NCBI GenBank assembly: GCA_003513765.1
Contig: DONT01000004.1
Location: 1 to 64,000, forward strand
Length of the DNA: 64,000 bases
Source: Jeotgalicoccus sp.
GTDB lineage: Bacteria; Bacillota; Bacilli; Staphylococcales; Salinicoccaceae
Direction of reading: 5' to 3'
How positions within the stretch are numbered: the first letter of the stretch is position 1; every line of letters begins with the position of its first letter. Both the position numbers and the translations under genes were made by a program. Below are positions 17,446 to 25,027 of this stretch, one piece after another. The notes below the pieces were generated by a model. It did no database searches. It worked only from the letters and a program-made list of their open reading frames with translations, and had not been told where the DNA came from.

Positions 17446-18030
17446 TTATTTTTCCGGTTCCATGACATGGTCAATCAGACCGTATTCTTTAGCTTGTTCA
17501 GCAGTCATGAAGTTATCGCGATCAGTATCTTTTTCGATTTTTTCAAGCGGCTGTCCTGTGCGGTCCGCTAAAATCTGATTTAATTTCTCGCGAGTTTTCA
17601 AAATGTGTTTCGCTGCGATCTCAATTTCAGTTGCCTGACCCTGAGCGCCGCCAAGCGGCTGGTGAATCATAATCTCAGCGTTAGGAAGCGCGTAACGTTT
17701 CCCTTTAGCGCCTGCAGTTAAAAGGAATGAACCCATTGAAGCTGCAAGTCCAAGACTGATAGTCTGTACATCCGGCTTGATGTGCTGGATTGTATCATAG
17801 ATTGCCATGCCCGCAGTAACACTGCCGCCCGGCGAGTTAATATAAAGATAAATATCTTTTTCAGAGTCTTGAGCCTGTAAGAATAACAGCTGGCTGACTA
17901 CCGAGTTTGCAACGTTATCATCGATTGCACTCCCGATCATAATGATTCTATCTTTTAAAAGTCTTGAATAAATATCGTAAGCACGTTCGCCACGATTTGT
18001 CTGTTCAATAACCGTAGGTATTAAATTCAT
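17446..18030 (-). CDS. clpP: ATP-dependent Clp protease proteolytic subunit
   Basis: 194 aa, standard length. It forms the tetradecameric serine protease used by ClpX and ClpC. The catalytic triad is intact: Ser98 (AASMGS), His123 (MIHQPLGG) and Asp172 (TDRDNF). The start follows AGGAGGCAA. Expression should be induced by heat and protein stress through the CtsR operator at 18088-18104, which overlaps the -35 box. It is monocistronic by its terminator. Confidence 0.98.
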   Translation of the reverse strand: MNLIPTVIEQTNRGERAYDIYSRLLKDRIIMIGSAIDDNVANSVVSQLLFLQAQDSEKDIYLYINSPGGSVTAGMAIYDTIQHIKPDVQTISLGLAASMGSFLLTAGAKGKRYALPNAEIMIHQPLGGAQGQATEIEIAAKHILKTREKLNQILADRTGQPLEKIEKDTDRDNFMTAEQAKEYGLIDHVMEPEK

Positions 18031-18074
18031 AATATTGCCTCCTGTTTTTGTGAACTAATTTAATTGATATTATA

Positions 18075-18104
18075 TTTATAACACATTAGTCAAATAAGGT
18101 CAAA
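18075..18104 (-). promoter_or_regulatory. clpP promoter with tandem CtsR operator
   Basis: The plus strand reads AGTCAAA-TAA-GGTCAAA at 18088-18104, the CtsR tandem heptad RGTCAAA-N3-RGTCAAA. On the minus strand, TTGACC (18103-18098) and TATAAA (18080-18075) form a -35/-10 pair with 17-base spacing. CtsR therefore covers the -35. This is the class III heat-shock arrangement known from B. subtilis and staphylococci. Confidence 0.9.
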
Positions 18105-18194
18105 AGAAAGAACTTCTTCTATTAATCACTTTATCATATTATTTAATTACGCATTTCGTCAATAATTAGTCTTTATTACTGACAACTTCCTTGC

Positions 18195-18200
18195 TATAAT
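18195..18200 (+). promoter_or_regulatory. Promoter of tRNA-Arg (extended -10)
   Basis: TGC-TATAAT, with the hexamer at 18195-18200, lies 25 bases before the tRNA. A weak TTTATT sits 17 bases further up. Confidence 0.6.
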
Positions 18201-18225
18201 GAAATGTGCTTAATTTATATATTCT

Positions 18226-18297
18226 ACCCCCGTGGTGTAATGGATAACACGTAAGATTCCGGTTCTTAAGATGGGAGTTCAATTCTTCTCGGGGGTG
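18226..18297 (+). tRNA. tRNA-Arg, anticodon CCG
   Basis: Full cloverleaf. The acceptor stem ACCCCCG/CGGGGGT spans 18226-18232 and 18290-18296. The anticodon stem TAAGA/TCTTA is at 18252-18256 and 18264-18268, with a 7-base loop and anticodon CCG at 18259-18261. The T-arm loop TTCAATT is at 18278-18284. The discriminator is G18297, and CCA is not encoded. It reads CGG codons. A tRNA-Arg also follows clpP in S. aureus. Confidence 0.95.
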
Positions 18298-18316
18298 CTA
18301 AAAAGAGGTGGGCGAG

Positions 18317-19105
18317 TTGTCATTCGAAGAACTTGAAACAGTCGATAAACCCGATGATAGTTTAGACGAAGCCTTTGTTAGAAAAGTGTTTTTTGTCTGT
18401 TTAAACAGCGGGAAAATTTTACTTGAAAGCGGTGCGGAAACGTATCGTATCGAAGATACGATGGTTCGCATGGCAGGTAACTACGGTATCGATAATGTTC
18501 AGGTTTTTGTAACGACAACGGTAATTATTCTGTCGATGAATGATTACGCCCTGTCTCAAACTATAAGAATCGACGAACGTGCAAATAATTTACAAAAAGT
18601 TGTGAATATTAACGACTTATCGAGAAGCATCTCGAAAGGTTTACCGATTAAGGAAGCAATCAACACGATAGAAAACATTCATGAAACTGAAATGTTTCCA
18701 TTCTGGCTGGTCGTTTTTACCGGCGGTGTGGTTGCCATTATGTTTCTGCTTCTGTTTAACGGCGCGCCGGTGGATATTCCGGTCGCCGCTGCCGGAGGTA
18801 TGGCCGGTGTACTGATTACAGAAAGCATTCAGCGCTATACTAAAATAAAGTTTTTTAACGAGTTCTTTGCAGCGTTCTTTATCGCTGTAATATCTGTATT
18901 ATATGTGGAATTCGGTCCGGGAGCAGAACTGGAAACGATTATTATTGCAGCAGTTATGCCGCTCGTTCCCGGTGTGCTCATTACAAATGCAATACGTGAA
19001 ATGATTCGCGGTCATCTGATGGCAGGGACGATGAAAGGCGCGGAAGCCTCGCTTACAGCGGTTGCAATTGGTGCCGGGGTCGGCCTCGTATTTATGGCAG
19101 TGTAG
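18317..19105 (+). CDS. Threonine/serine exporter family, N-terminal component (DUF1212/ThrE)
   Basis: About 262 aa. A soluble N-terminal part (~1-105, with LLESGAETYRIEDTM, the DUF1212 signature) is followed by about five transmembrane helices. ThrE-type exporters move threonine and serine outward. In Firmicutes the protein is split in two, and the second half follows here 10 bases downstream. The start is TTG at 18317, 6 bases after AGAGGTG; the GTG at 18308 lies inside that site. Transcription may come from the tRNA promoter, as no terminator separates them. Confidence 0.82.
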   Translation: MSFEELETVDKPDDSLDEAFVRKVFFVCLNSGKILLESGAETYRIEDTMVRMAGNYGIDNVQVFVTTTVIILSMNDYALSQTIRIDERANNLQKVVNINDLSRSISKGLPIKEAINTIENIHETEMFPFWLVVFTGGVVAIMFLLLFNGAPVDIPVAAAGGMAGVLITESIQRYTKIKFFNEFFAAFFIAVISVLYVEFGPGAELETIIIAAVMPLVPGVLITNAIREMIRGHLMAGTMKGAEASLTAVAIGAGVGLVFMAV

Positions 19106-19115
19106 GAGGGGAACA

Positions 19116-19577
19116 ATGTTATATGCGGTTCAATTTATACTTAGCTTCTTCGCCTCTGCAGGATTCGGCATACTGTTTAATGCACCGAGAAGAACGATAC
19201 TCGCCGGCGGCCTGAGCGGGGCTTTCGGCTGGCTGATGTACTTTATCGCGACCGAGAACGATATACAGACGGTCATCGCTTCATTTTTAGGTGCGATTGT
19301 ACTGACTGCATTATCGATTCTGAGCTCCCGTAAACTTAGAGCACCCATTATTATCTTTATTACATGCGGCATTATTCCCCTTGTACCCGGCGGTCTGGCT
19401 TACAACGCCATGCGGAGTGTGGTGCTTGAGAATTACGACATGGCACTTGCCTACGGATTTCAGGTAGCTCTCGTGTCGCTGGCAATCGCAACGGGAATTA
19501 TTTCAACCGAGATGATAGATTCATTATTTCAGACACTGAAACGTAAAGTTAAAAATATGCGGAAGAAAGAGGCTTAA
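19116..19577 (+). CDS. Threonine/serine exporter family, C-terminal component (DUF3815/ThrE_2)
   Basis: 153 aa with four or five transmembrane helices and the ThrE_2 features GFGILFNAPRR near residue 15 and PLVPGG near residue 88. It forms the partner membrane half of the exporter with the preceding gene. The ATG at 19116 has GGAGGGG 5-11 bases upstream. A longer in-frame extension back to 19062 would overlap the previous gene and lacks a binding site. The transported substrate is inferred from the family only. Confidence 0.82.
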   Translation: MLYAVQFILSFFASAGFGILFNAPRRTILAGGLSGAFGWLMYFIATENDIQTVIASFLGAIVLTALSILSSRKLRAPIIIFITCGIIPLVPGGLAYNAMRSVVLENYDMALAYGFQVALVSLAIATGIISTEMIDSLFQTLKRKVKNMRKKEA

Positions 19578-19580
19578 CTA

Positions 19581-19835
19581 ATGCTTAATCTTACTTATTA
19601 TACTAGAGACAACTGTCACTTGTGTAATGAAGGCAAAATGCAGATCAGACTGGCATTGTCTGAACTGAGAGATAACGTAGTGAAACTGACAGAAGTGAAT
19701 ATCGATAACGACGATGAACTGCAGGAAGAATACATGGTCCGCATTCCCGTTTTAAGTGACGGCGGCAACGTAATTCAAGAAGGCATTCTCGACTTTGTAA
19801 CTATATATGATTACGTAAAAGACAATTATAAATGA
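19581..19835 (+). CDS. Glutaredoxin-like protein
   Basis: 84 aa. It has a thioredoxin-fold start LTYYTRDNCHLCNEG with Cys12 and Cys15, and a conserved VRIPVL cis-Pro segment near residue 54. It belongs to the DUF836/glutaredoxin-like group found in Firmicutes, which often lack glutathione; a bacillithiol or thioredoxin-linked role is possible but not shown. It starts 3 bases after the exporter stop and probably shares its transcript. In S. aureus an equivalent gene lies just before gapR-gapA-pgk; here it directly precedes pgk. Confidence 0.82.
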   Translation: MLNLTYYTRDNCHLCNEGKMQIRLALSELRDNVVKLTEVNIDNDDELQEEYMVRIPVLSDGGNVIQEGILDFVTIYDYVKDNYK

Positions 19836-19849
19836 TAGATTTAAAAAGA

Positions 19850-19881
19850 GCGGCGGACCGAAATAGTCTGCTGTTTTTTTA
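19850..19881 (+). terminator. Terminator after the glutaredoxin-like gene
   Basis: GGCGGAC (19853-19859) pairs with GTCTGCT (19867-19873), with two G-T pairs, followed by a run of about seven T. Confidence 0.75.
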
Positions 19882-19894
19882 TAGAATGAACTTA

Positions 19895-19936
19895 AAACAT
19901 TTTAATGTTTTAATAAACGGACGACATATGTATAAT
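19895..19936 (+). promoter_or_regulatory. Putative pgk operon promoter with upstream palindrome
   Basis: A TATAAT -10 lies at 19931-19936, 30 bases before pgk. Upstream, AAAACATT (19895-19902) and AATGTTTT (19905-19912) form a short inverted repeat near the expected -35. No CggR operator (repeated CGGGAC-N6-TGTC) is visible, in line with the missing gapR. Confidence 0.5.
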
Positions 19937-19966
19937 TAAAGTGAATATAAATTTGGAGGCGCATTC

Positions 19967-21163
19967 ATGAAGAAGACTCTTGAAGATGTTGAATTAAAAG
20001 GCAAAAAGGTATTAATACGGGCAGATTTTAACGTGCCGATGAAGAACGGAAAGATTACAGATGATACGCGTATTAAAGCTGCTGTAAAAACAATTTCTTA
20101 CGTTTTGGCTAATGGTGGAAAAGTAATCTTATTTTCACACCTTGGGCGTATTAAAACTAAAGAGGACAAGCGTGAATATTCTTTAGCGCCGGTTGCCGAG
20201 CGTTTAAGCGATATTATGGGTAAAGAAGTTCTGTTCAGCGATAAAACCCGCGGCAAGGATCTTGAAGCAGGCATCGAGGGACTTAAGAACGGTGAAGTTC
20301 TGATGGTACAAAATACGCGTTACGAAGATCTGCATAACTCGAAGGAGAGCAGAAATGATGCTGTTCTTGGTAAGTACTGGGCATCGCTCGGCGACTTGTT
20401 CGTAAATGACGCATTTGGCACGGCACACCGTGAACATGCTTCAAACGTAGGGATCAGTGAGCACCTGCCGACGGTATCCGGATTTTTAATGCAGAAAGAA
20501 ATTGAGTTTATCGGCGGGGCTGTCGATAATCCGAAGACACCATTCGCAGCCATTTTAGGCGGCGCAAAAGTATCCGATAAAATTAATGTCATCGACAATC
20601 TGATTAATAAAGCTGACAAGATTTTAATCGGCGGGGGCATGGCTAACACTTTCTTAAAAGCGCAGGGTCATTCAATCGGGACGTCATTAGTAGAAGAAGA
20701 CAATATTAAAGTTGCCGAAGAGCTGCTCGAAAAAGCCGACGGTAAGTTAATACTGCCTGTTGACGTCGTTGTCGCTGCAGAATTTTCAAATGAAGCAGAA
20801 CACAGTAACGTATCGGTGGACAACATTCCGGACGATATGATGGCACTCGATATTGGAACAGAAACAGTTAAGTTATACGAAGAGGCACTTAAAGGTGCGA
20901 AAACAGTCGTCTGGAACGGACCGATGGGCGTTTTTGAAATGTCAAACTTTGCCCAGGGTACAGTCGGCGTCTGCCAGGCAATCGCAGAACTCGAAGATGC
21001 GGTTACAATTATCGGCGGCGGAGACTCTGCAAGTGCCGCGCAGGTTCTTGGATTTGCTGATCAATTCAGCCATATTTCCACGGGCGGCGGTGCATCTTTA
21101 GAATATTTAGAAGGTAAGGAATTGCCGGGTCTGAAGGCAATCGATAACGCTGAGGAGGAGTAA
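19967..21163 (+). CDS. pgk: Phosphoglycerate kinase
   Basis: 398 aa, full length. It makes ATP and 3-phosphoglycerate from 1,3-bisphosphoglycerate. The N-terminal substrate signature RADFNVP starts at Arg18, and the C-terminal nucleotide-binding glycine segment GGGDSASA is near residue 348. The ATG has GGAGGC upstream. It is the first gene of pgk-tpiA-gpmI-eno. In S. aureus and Bacillus gapR/cggR and gapA usually precede it; neither is present in this window. Confidence 0.98.
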   Translation: MKKTLEDVELKGKKVLIRADFNVPMKNGKITDDTRIKAAVKTISYVLANGGKVILFSHLGRIKTKEDKREYSLAPVAERLSDIMGKEVLFSDKTRGKDLEAGIEGLKNGEVLMVQNTRYEDLHNSKESRNDAVLGKYWASLGDLFVNDAFGTAHREHASNVGISEHLPTVSGFLMQKEIEFIGGAVDNPKTPFAAILGGAKVSDKINVIDNLINKADKILIGGGMANTFLKAQGHSIGTSLVEEDNIKVAEELLEKADGKLILPVDVVVAAEFSNEAEHSNVSVDNIPDDMMALDIGTETVKLYEEALKGAKTVVWNGPMGVFEMSNFAQGTVGVCQAIAELEDAVTIIGGGDSASAAQVLGFADQFSHISTGGGASLEYLEGKELPGLKAIDNAEEE

Positions 21164-21168
21164 GTCAT

Positions 21169-21924
21169 ATGCGTACACCATTTATTGCAGGAAACTGGAA
21201 AATGAATATGACAGTATCAGAAGCATCGGATTTTGCTGACGAACTGTTAAAGATTGAGCTGAAAGCCGGCGTAGAGGCGGCAATTTGTGCGCCTTTTATC
21301 GACCTGCCTGTTCTTGTTGAAAAATTTAAAGATACGAACGTTAAAATCGGAGCACAGAATGTGTATTACGAAGAAAGCGGTGCATTCACGGGAGAAATCT
21401 CAGCTCCGATGCTTCAGAATTTAGGTATTGATTACGTTATTGCGGGACATTCTGAACGAAGAGAGCTTTTCGGAGAGTCTGACAGTGACATTAATAAAAA
21501 AGCCCGTGCTGTGATTGATGCAGGTATGGTGCCGATTATCTGTGTCGGTGAAACAGATGAAGAACGCAGTGCGGGCGAGCATGAAGTGAAAGTTGCTGGC
21601 CAGATTAAAGCAGCGCTTCATGGCATTAAGGCTAAAGCTGCTGGTGAACTTGTTATCGCTTATGAGCCGATTTGGGCGATTGGTACAGGGAAGAGTGCAA
21701 CGAGCGACGATGCTAACAAAATGTGCCGTTCTATCAGAAGTGAAATTGAAAAACTTTATAACAGTGAAACTGCAGGACGTGTGCGTATTTTATACGGCGG
21801 TTCTGTTAAACCTGCGACGATTGAAGATTTAATGTCTAAGAGCGATTTAGATGGTGCGTTAGTCGGCGGAGCCTCACTGAAGACTGCAGACTATACGGCC
21901 TTAATTTCAGGAGCGGCACAATGA
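21169..21924 (+). CDS. tpiA: Triosephosphate isomerase
   Basis: 251 aa TIM barrel interconverting dihydroxyacetone phosphate and glyceraldehyde-3-phosphate. The catalytic set is complete: Lys11 (GNWKMN), His94 (AGHSERR) and Glu166 (AYEPIWAIGTG). It starts 5 bases after pgk and overlaps gpmI by 4 bases. Confidence 0.98.
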   Translation: MRTPFIAGNWKMNMTVSEASDFADELLKIELKAGVEAAICAPFIDLPVLVEKFKDTNVKIGAQNVYYEESGAFTGEISAPMLQNLGIDYVIAGHSERRELFGESDSDINKKARAVIDAGMVPIICVGETDEERSAGEHEVKVAGQIKAALHGIKAKAAGELVIAYEPIWAIGTGKSATSDDANKMCRSIRSEIEKLYNSETAGRVRILYGGSVKPATIEDLMSKSDLDGALVGGASLKTADYTALISGAAQ

Positions 21925-23444
21925 AAAAGCCTGTTGCTTTAATTATTCTGGACGGTTTTGCCGAACGTGATGAAAAGTTCGGCAACGCAATTGCACATGC
22001 AGAGATGCCGAATTTTAAAAGATATAAAGATGAGTACCCGCATGCCAGTTTAAGTGCATCCGGCCTCGATGTCGGTCTGCCTGAAGGGCAGATGGGCAAC
22101 TCCGAAGTCGGTCATTTAAATATTGGTGCAGGACGAGTTGTGTATCAGAGTTTAACGCGCATCAACAAGTCGATTGAAGACGGCGAGTTTCACGAAAACG
22201 ACGTGCTGTTAAGCGCGCTGAAACATGCGAAGACAAATAACAGCAAACTGCACATTATGGGGCTGTTGAGCGACGGCGGTGTACATTCTCATTACACACA
22301 CCTGTTTGAAGTGCTGAAAATGGCCAAAATTAATGGCCTTAATGATGTACACGTGCACGGGTTTTTAGACGGGCGCGACGTGAGTAAAGCATCGGCGCTG
22401 ACCTATATAGAAGAGGCGGAAAGTCAGTTTGCGGACATTGGTGTCGGCAGCTTTGCAACAATCAGCGGACGCTACTACGCGATGGACCGCGACCAACGCT
22501 GGGAACGCGAACAGCTTGCATACGATGCATTGGTTCACGGGAAAGGAACTGTCTTCCCAACTGCTGCTTTGGGTGTTGAAGCAAGCTACGCTGATGAGGT
22601 GTTCGATGAATTCGTCCAACCGTTTATCGTTAATGAATTGGGTATGGTGGGTAATAACGATGCGGTTATTTTTATTAACTTCAGACCGGACCGTGCAGCG
22701 CAATTGTCGGAAGCATTTACAGATGAGGCGTTTGACGGTTTCGACCGCGGCGGGACAATTGATAATTTAAAATTCGTTACATTTACAAAATACAGCGAAG
22801 CTGTAGTGGCGGATGTAGTATTTGAGAAGATAGACTTGGTTAATACGCTCGGTGAAGTCGTATCTGATGCCGGGAAAACTCAGCTCCGCATTGCGGAAAC
22901 AGAGAAGTATCCGCATGTCACTTACTTTATGAATGGCGGACGTAATGATGAATTTGACGGGGAATCGCGTATTTTAGTTAATTCACCTAAAGTAGCGACG
23001 TACGATCTGCAGCCGGAAATGAGTATTTATGAAGTGACGGATCAGCTGCTTGGTGCATTGAATGAAGGGAAGCTCGACATGGTGATTCTAAACTTTGCGA
23101 ATCCCGACATGGTCGGTCACAGCGGCATGCTGGAACCGACGGTCAAAGCGCTTGAAGCGGTGGACGAATGTCTCGGTAAAGTAGTCGATAAAATTATCGG
23201 TCAGGACGGAACTGCCGTTATTACAGCCGACCACGGCAATGCTGATGAAGTGGTGACAATGTCAGGTGAGCCGATGACGGCGCATACGGTTAATCCGGTG
23301 CCGGTGATTGTCACGGACAAAACTGTTATGCTGCGTGAAGGCGGACGTTTATCCGACTTGGCACCGACAATGCTGGATATAATGACAATTAATCAGCCTG
23401 AAGATATGACAGGTAAGAGCCTTTTAATTAAAAATACGTTATAA
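21921..23444 (+). CDS. gpmI: 2,3-bisphosphoglycerate-independent phosphoglycerate mutase
   Basis: 507 aa, alkaline-phosphatase superfamily, Mn2+-dependent. It interconverts 3- and 2-phosphoglycerate. Asp11 is in the LDGFAE motif and the phosphoserine nucleophile is Ser61 (MGNSEVGH). The C-terminal metal ligands lie in TADHGNAD and MVGHSG. The 4-base overlap with tpiA indicates coupling. Confidence 0.98.
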   Translation: MKKPVALIILDGFAERDEKFGNAIAHAEMPNFKRYKDEYPHASLSASGLDVGLPEGQMGNSEVGHLNIGAGRVVYQSLTRINKSIEDGEFHENDVLLSALKHAKTNNSKLHIMGLLSDGGVHSHYTHLFEVLKMAKINGLNDVHVHGFLDGRDVSKASALTYIEEAESQFADIGVGSFATISGRYYAMDRDQRWEREQLAYDALVHGKGTVFPTAALGVEASYADEVFDEFVQPFIVNELGMVGNNDAVIFINFRPDRAAQLSEAFTDEAFDGFDRGGTIDNLKFVTFTKYSEAVVADVVFEKIDLVNTLGEVVSDAGKTQLRIAETEKYPHVTYFMNGGRNDEFDGESRILVNSPKVATYDLQPEMSIYEVTDQLLGALNEGKLDMVILNFANPDMVGHSGMLEPTVKALEAVDECLGKVVDKIIGQDGTAVITADHGNADEVVTMSGEPMTAHTVNPVPVIVTDKTVMLREGGRLSDLAPTMLDIMTINQPEDMTGKSLLIKNTL

Positions 23445-23480
23445 TAAATTCGAACTTAACTAATAAAGGAGTAGGATGAC

Positions 23481-24779
23481 ATGCCATTAATTACAGACGT
23501 ATATGCACGTGAAGTTTTAGACTCTAGAGGAAACCCGACAATCGAGGTTGAAGTGTTAACAGAAAGCGGCGCTTTTGGCCGTGCACTCGTTCCTTCAGGC
23601 GCTTCAACAGGGGAACATGAAGCGGTAGAACTTCGTGATGGTGATTCATCACGCTTCTTAGGCAAAGGTGTAGAGCAGGCAGTAGAAAATGTTAACTCAA
23701 TTATTGCACCTGAATTAATCGATGGGGAATTCACTGTGTTAGAGCAGGTTTCAATCGATAAAATGCTTATTCAGTTAGACGGGACGAAAAATAAAGAAAA
23801 ATTAGGTGCTAACGCTATATTAGGTGTGTCGATTGCCGTAGCGAAAGCAGCAGCAGATGTTCTCGGCCAGCCTTTATATAAATACTTAGGCGGATTTAAT
23901 GCAGTGCAGCTTCCCGTACCGATGATGAACATTATTAATGGCGGCGAGCACGCTGACAACAGCATCGACATTCAGGAATTTATGATTATGCCTGTCGGCG
24001 CGTCTACTTTTAAAGAAGCGCTCCGCATGGGTACGGAAATTTTCCACCACCTTGCGAAAGTTTTATCAGCTAAAGGCTACAGCACTGCAGTCGGCGACGA
24101 AGGCGGATTTGCTCCAAACCTGAAATCAAACGAAGAAGCTTTAGAAGTAATCGGCGAAGCAGTTGCAGCTGCAGGTTACGAGCTCGGTTCTGATATTGTT
24201 CTTGCGATGGATGCAGCTTCAAGCGAATTCTTTAATAGAGAAACAGGCAACTACGAGCTTAAAGGTGAAGGTAAAACTTACTCATCTGAAGAGCTGGTTA
24301 ACTGGTACGGCGAACTTGTCGATAAATACCCGATCATTTCTATCGAAGACGGGTTAGACGAGAACGACTGGGCAGGAACGAAATTACTGACTGATAAAAT
24401 TGGCGATAAAGTCCAGCTTGTCGGGGACGATCTGTTCGTTACAAACACTGAGAAATTAGTTCAGGGAATTGAACAGGGTGTTGCCAACTCAATTTTAGTT
24501 AAAGTAAACCAAATCGGTACGCTGACAGAAACATTCGAAGCAATCGAAGTCGCACAACGTGCAGGATACACAGCAGTCATCTCACACCGTTCAGGTGAAA
24601 CAGAAGACACGACAATTGCTGACATCGCTGTCGCAACAAACGCCGGTCAAATTAAAACAGGTGCACCATCACGCACAGACCGCGTAGCTAAATACAATCA
24701 GCTGCTCCGTATCGAAGACGAATTATACGAAACAGGCACATACAAAGGCCTGGCATCATTCTATAATTTGAATAAATAA
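23481..24779 (+). CDS. eno: Enolase
   Basis: 432 aa. It converts 2-phosphoglycerate to phosphoenolpyruvate; in Gram-positives it is also found on the surface and in the RNA degradosome. The substrate loop GASTGEHEAVELRDGD is near residue 40, and the signature SHRSGETEDTTIAD is near residue 364. Mg2+ ligands lie in the AMDAASSEF, SIEDGLDENDW and VGDDLF strands. It follows gpmI by 36 bases with a good AAAGGAG site. A terminator closes the operon. Codon use is strongly biased, as expected for high expression. Confidence 0.98.
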   Translation: MPLITDVYAREVLDSRGNPTIEVEVLTESGAFGRALVPSGASTGEHEAVELRDGDSSRFLGKGVEQAVENVNSIIAPELIDGEFTVLEQVSIDKMLIQLDGTKNKEKLGANAILGVSIAVAKAAADVLGQPLYKYLGGFNAVQLPVPMMNIINGGEHADNSIDIQEFMIMPVGASTFKEALRMGTEIFHHLAKVLSAKGYSTAVGDEGGFAPNLKSNEEALEVIGEAVAAAGYELGSDIVLAMDAASSEFFNRETGNYELKGEGKTYSSEELVNWYGELVDKYPIISIEDGLDENDWAGTKLLTDKIGDKVQLVGDDLFVTNTEKLVQGIEQGVANSILVKVNQIGTLTETFEAIEVAQRAGYTAVISHRSGETEDTTIADIAVATNAGQIKTGAPSRTDRVAKYNQLLRIEDELYETGTYKGLASFYNLNK

Positions 24780-24792
24780 ATGATATAAGTGG

Positions 24793-24818
24793 AAAACCCC
24801 TCGTGAGGGGGGTTTTTG
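24793..24818 (+). terminator. Terminator of the pgk-tpiA-gpmI-eno operon
   Basis: CCCCTC (24797-24802), loop GT, GAGGGG (24805-24810), flanked by A-run and T-run; the tail is TTTTT. Confidence 0.9.
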
Positions 24819-24866
24819 TTGTTTGGTGGGCAGGTTTGTGAGAGAGGAAATGAGCAGGGTGGGTTG

Positions 24867-25023
24867 AAAAGTGCTGAAATGGTGATAAGTGATGTCAAAC
24901 CTCAAGACATATCACCAAAAAGTGCTGAAATGGTGATAAGTGATGTCAAACTTCAAGACATATCACCAAAAAGTGCTGAAATGGTGATAAGTGATGTCAA
25001 ACCTCGAAACATATCACCAAAAG
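24867..25023. repeat. Three tandem 51-bp repeats, each with an internal hairpin
   Basis: GTGCTGAAATGGTGATAAG recurs at 24871, 24922 and 24973, a strict 51-base period with only a few substitutions between copies. Each copy carries GGTGATA (then AGTGATGTC) and, nine bases on, GACATATCACC, so each can fold into a hairpin GGTGATA..TGTC/GACA.TATCACC. 51 bases is 17 codons, so one frame is open through all copies, but it starts inside the eno terminator without a ribosome site. It lies between convergent eno and the NERD gene. Confidence 0.85.
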
Positions 25024-25027
25024 AAAT

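Noticed and set aside
24867..25023. CRISPR array
   Set aside because: The copies are contiguous with no unique spacers and no cas genes are nearby; it is a tandem repeat.
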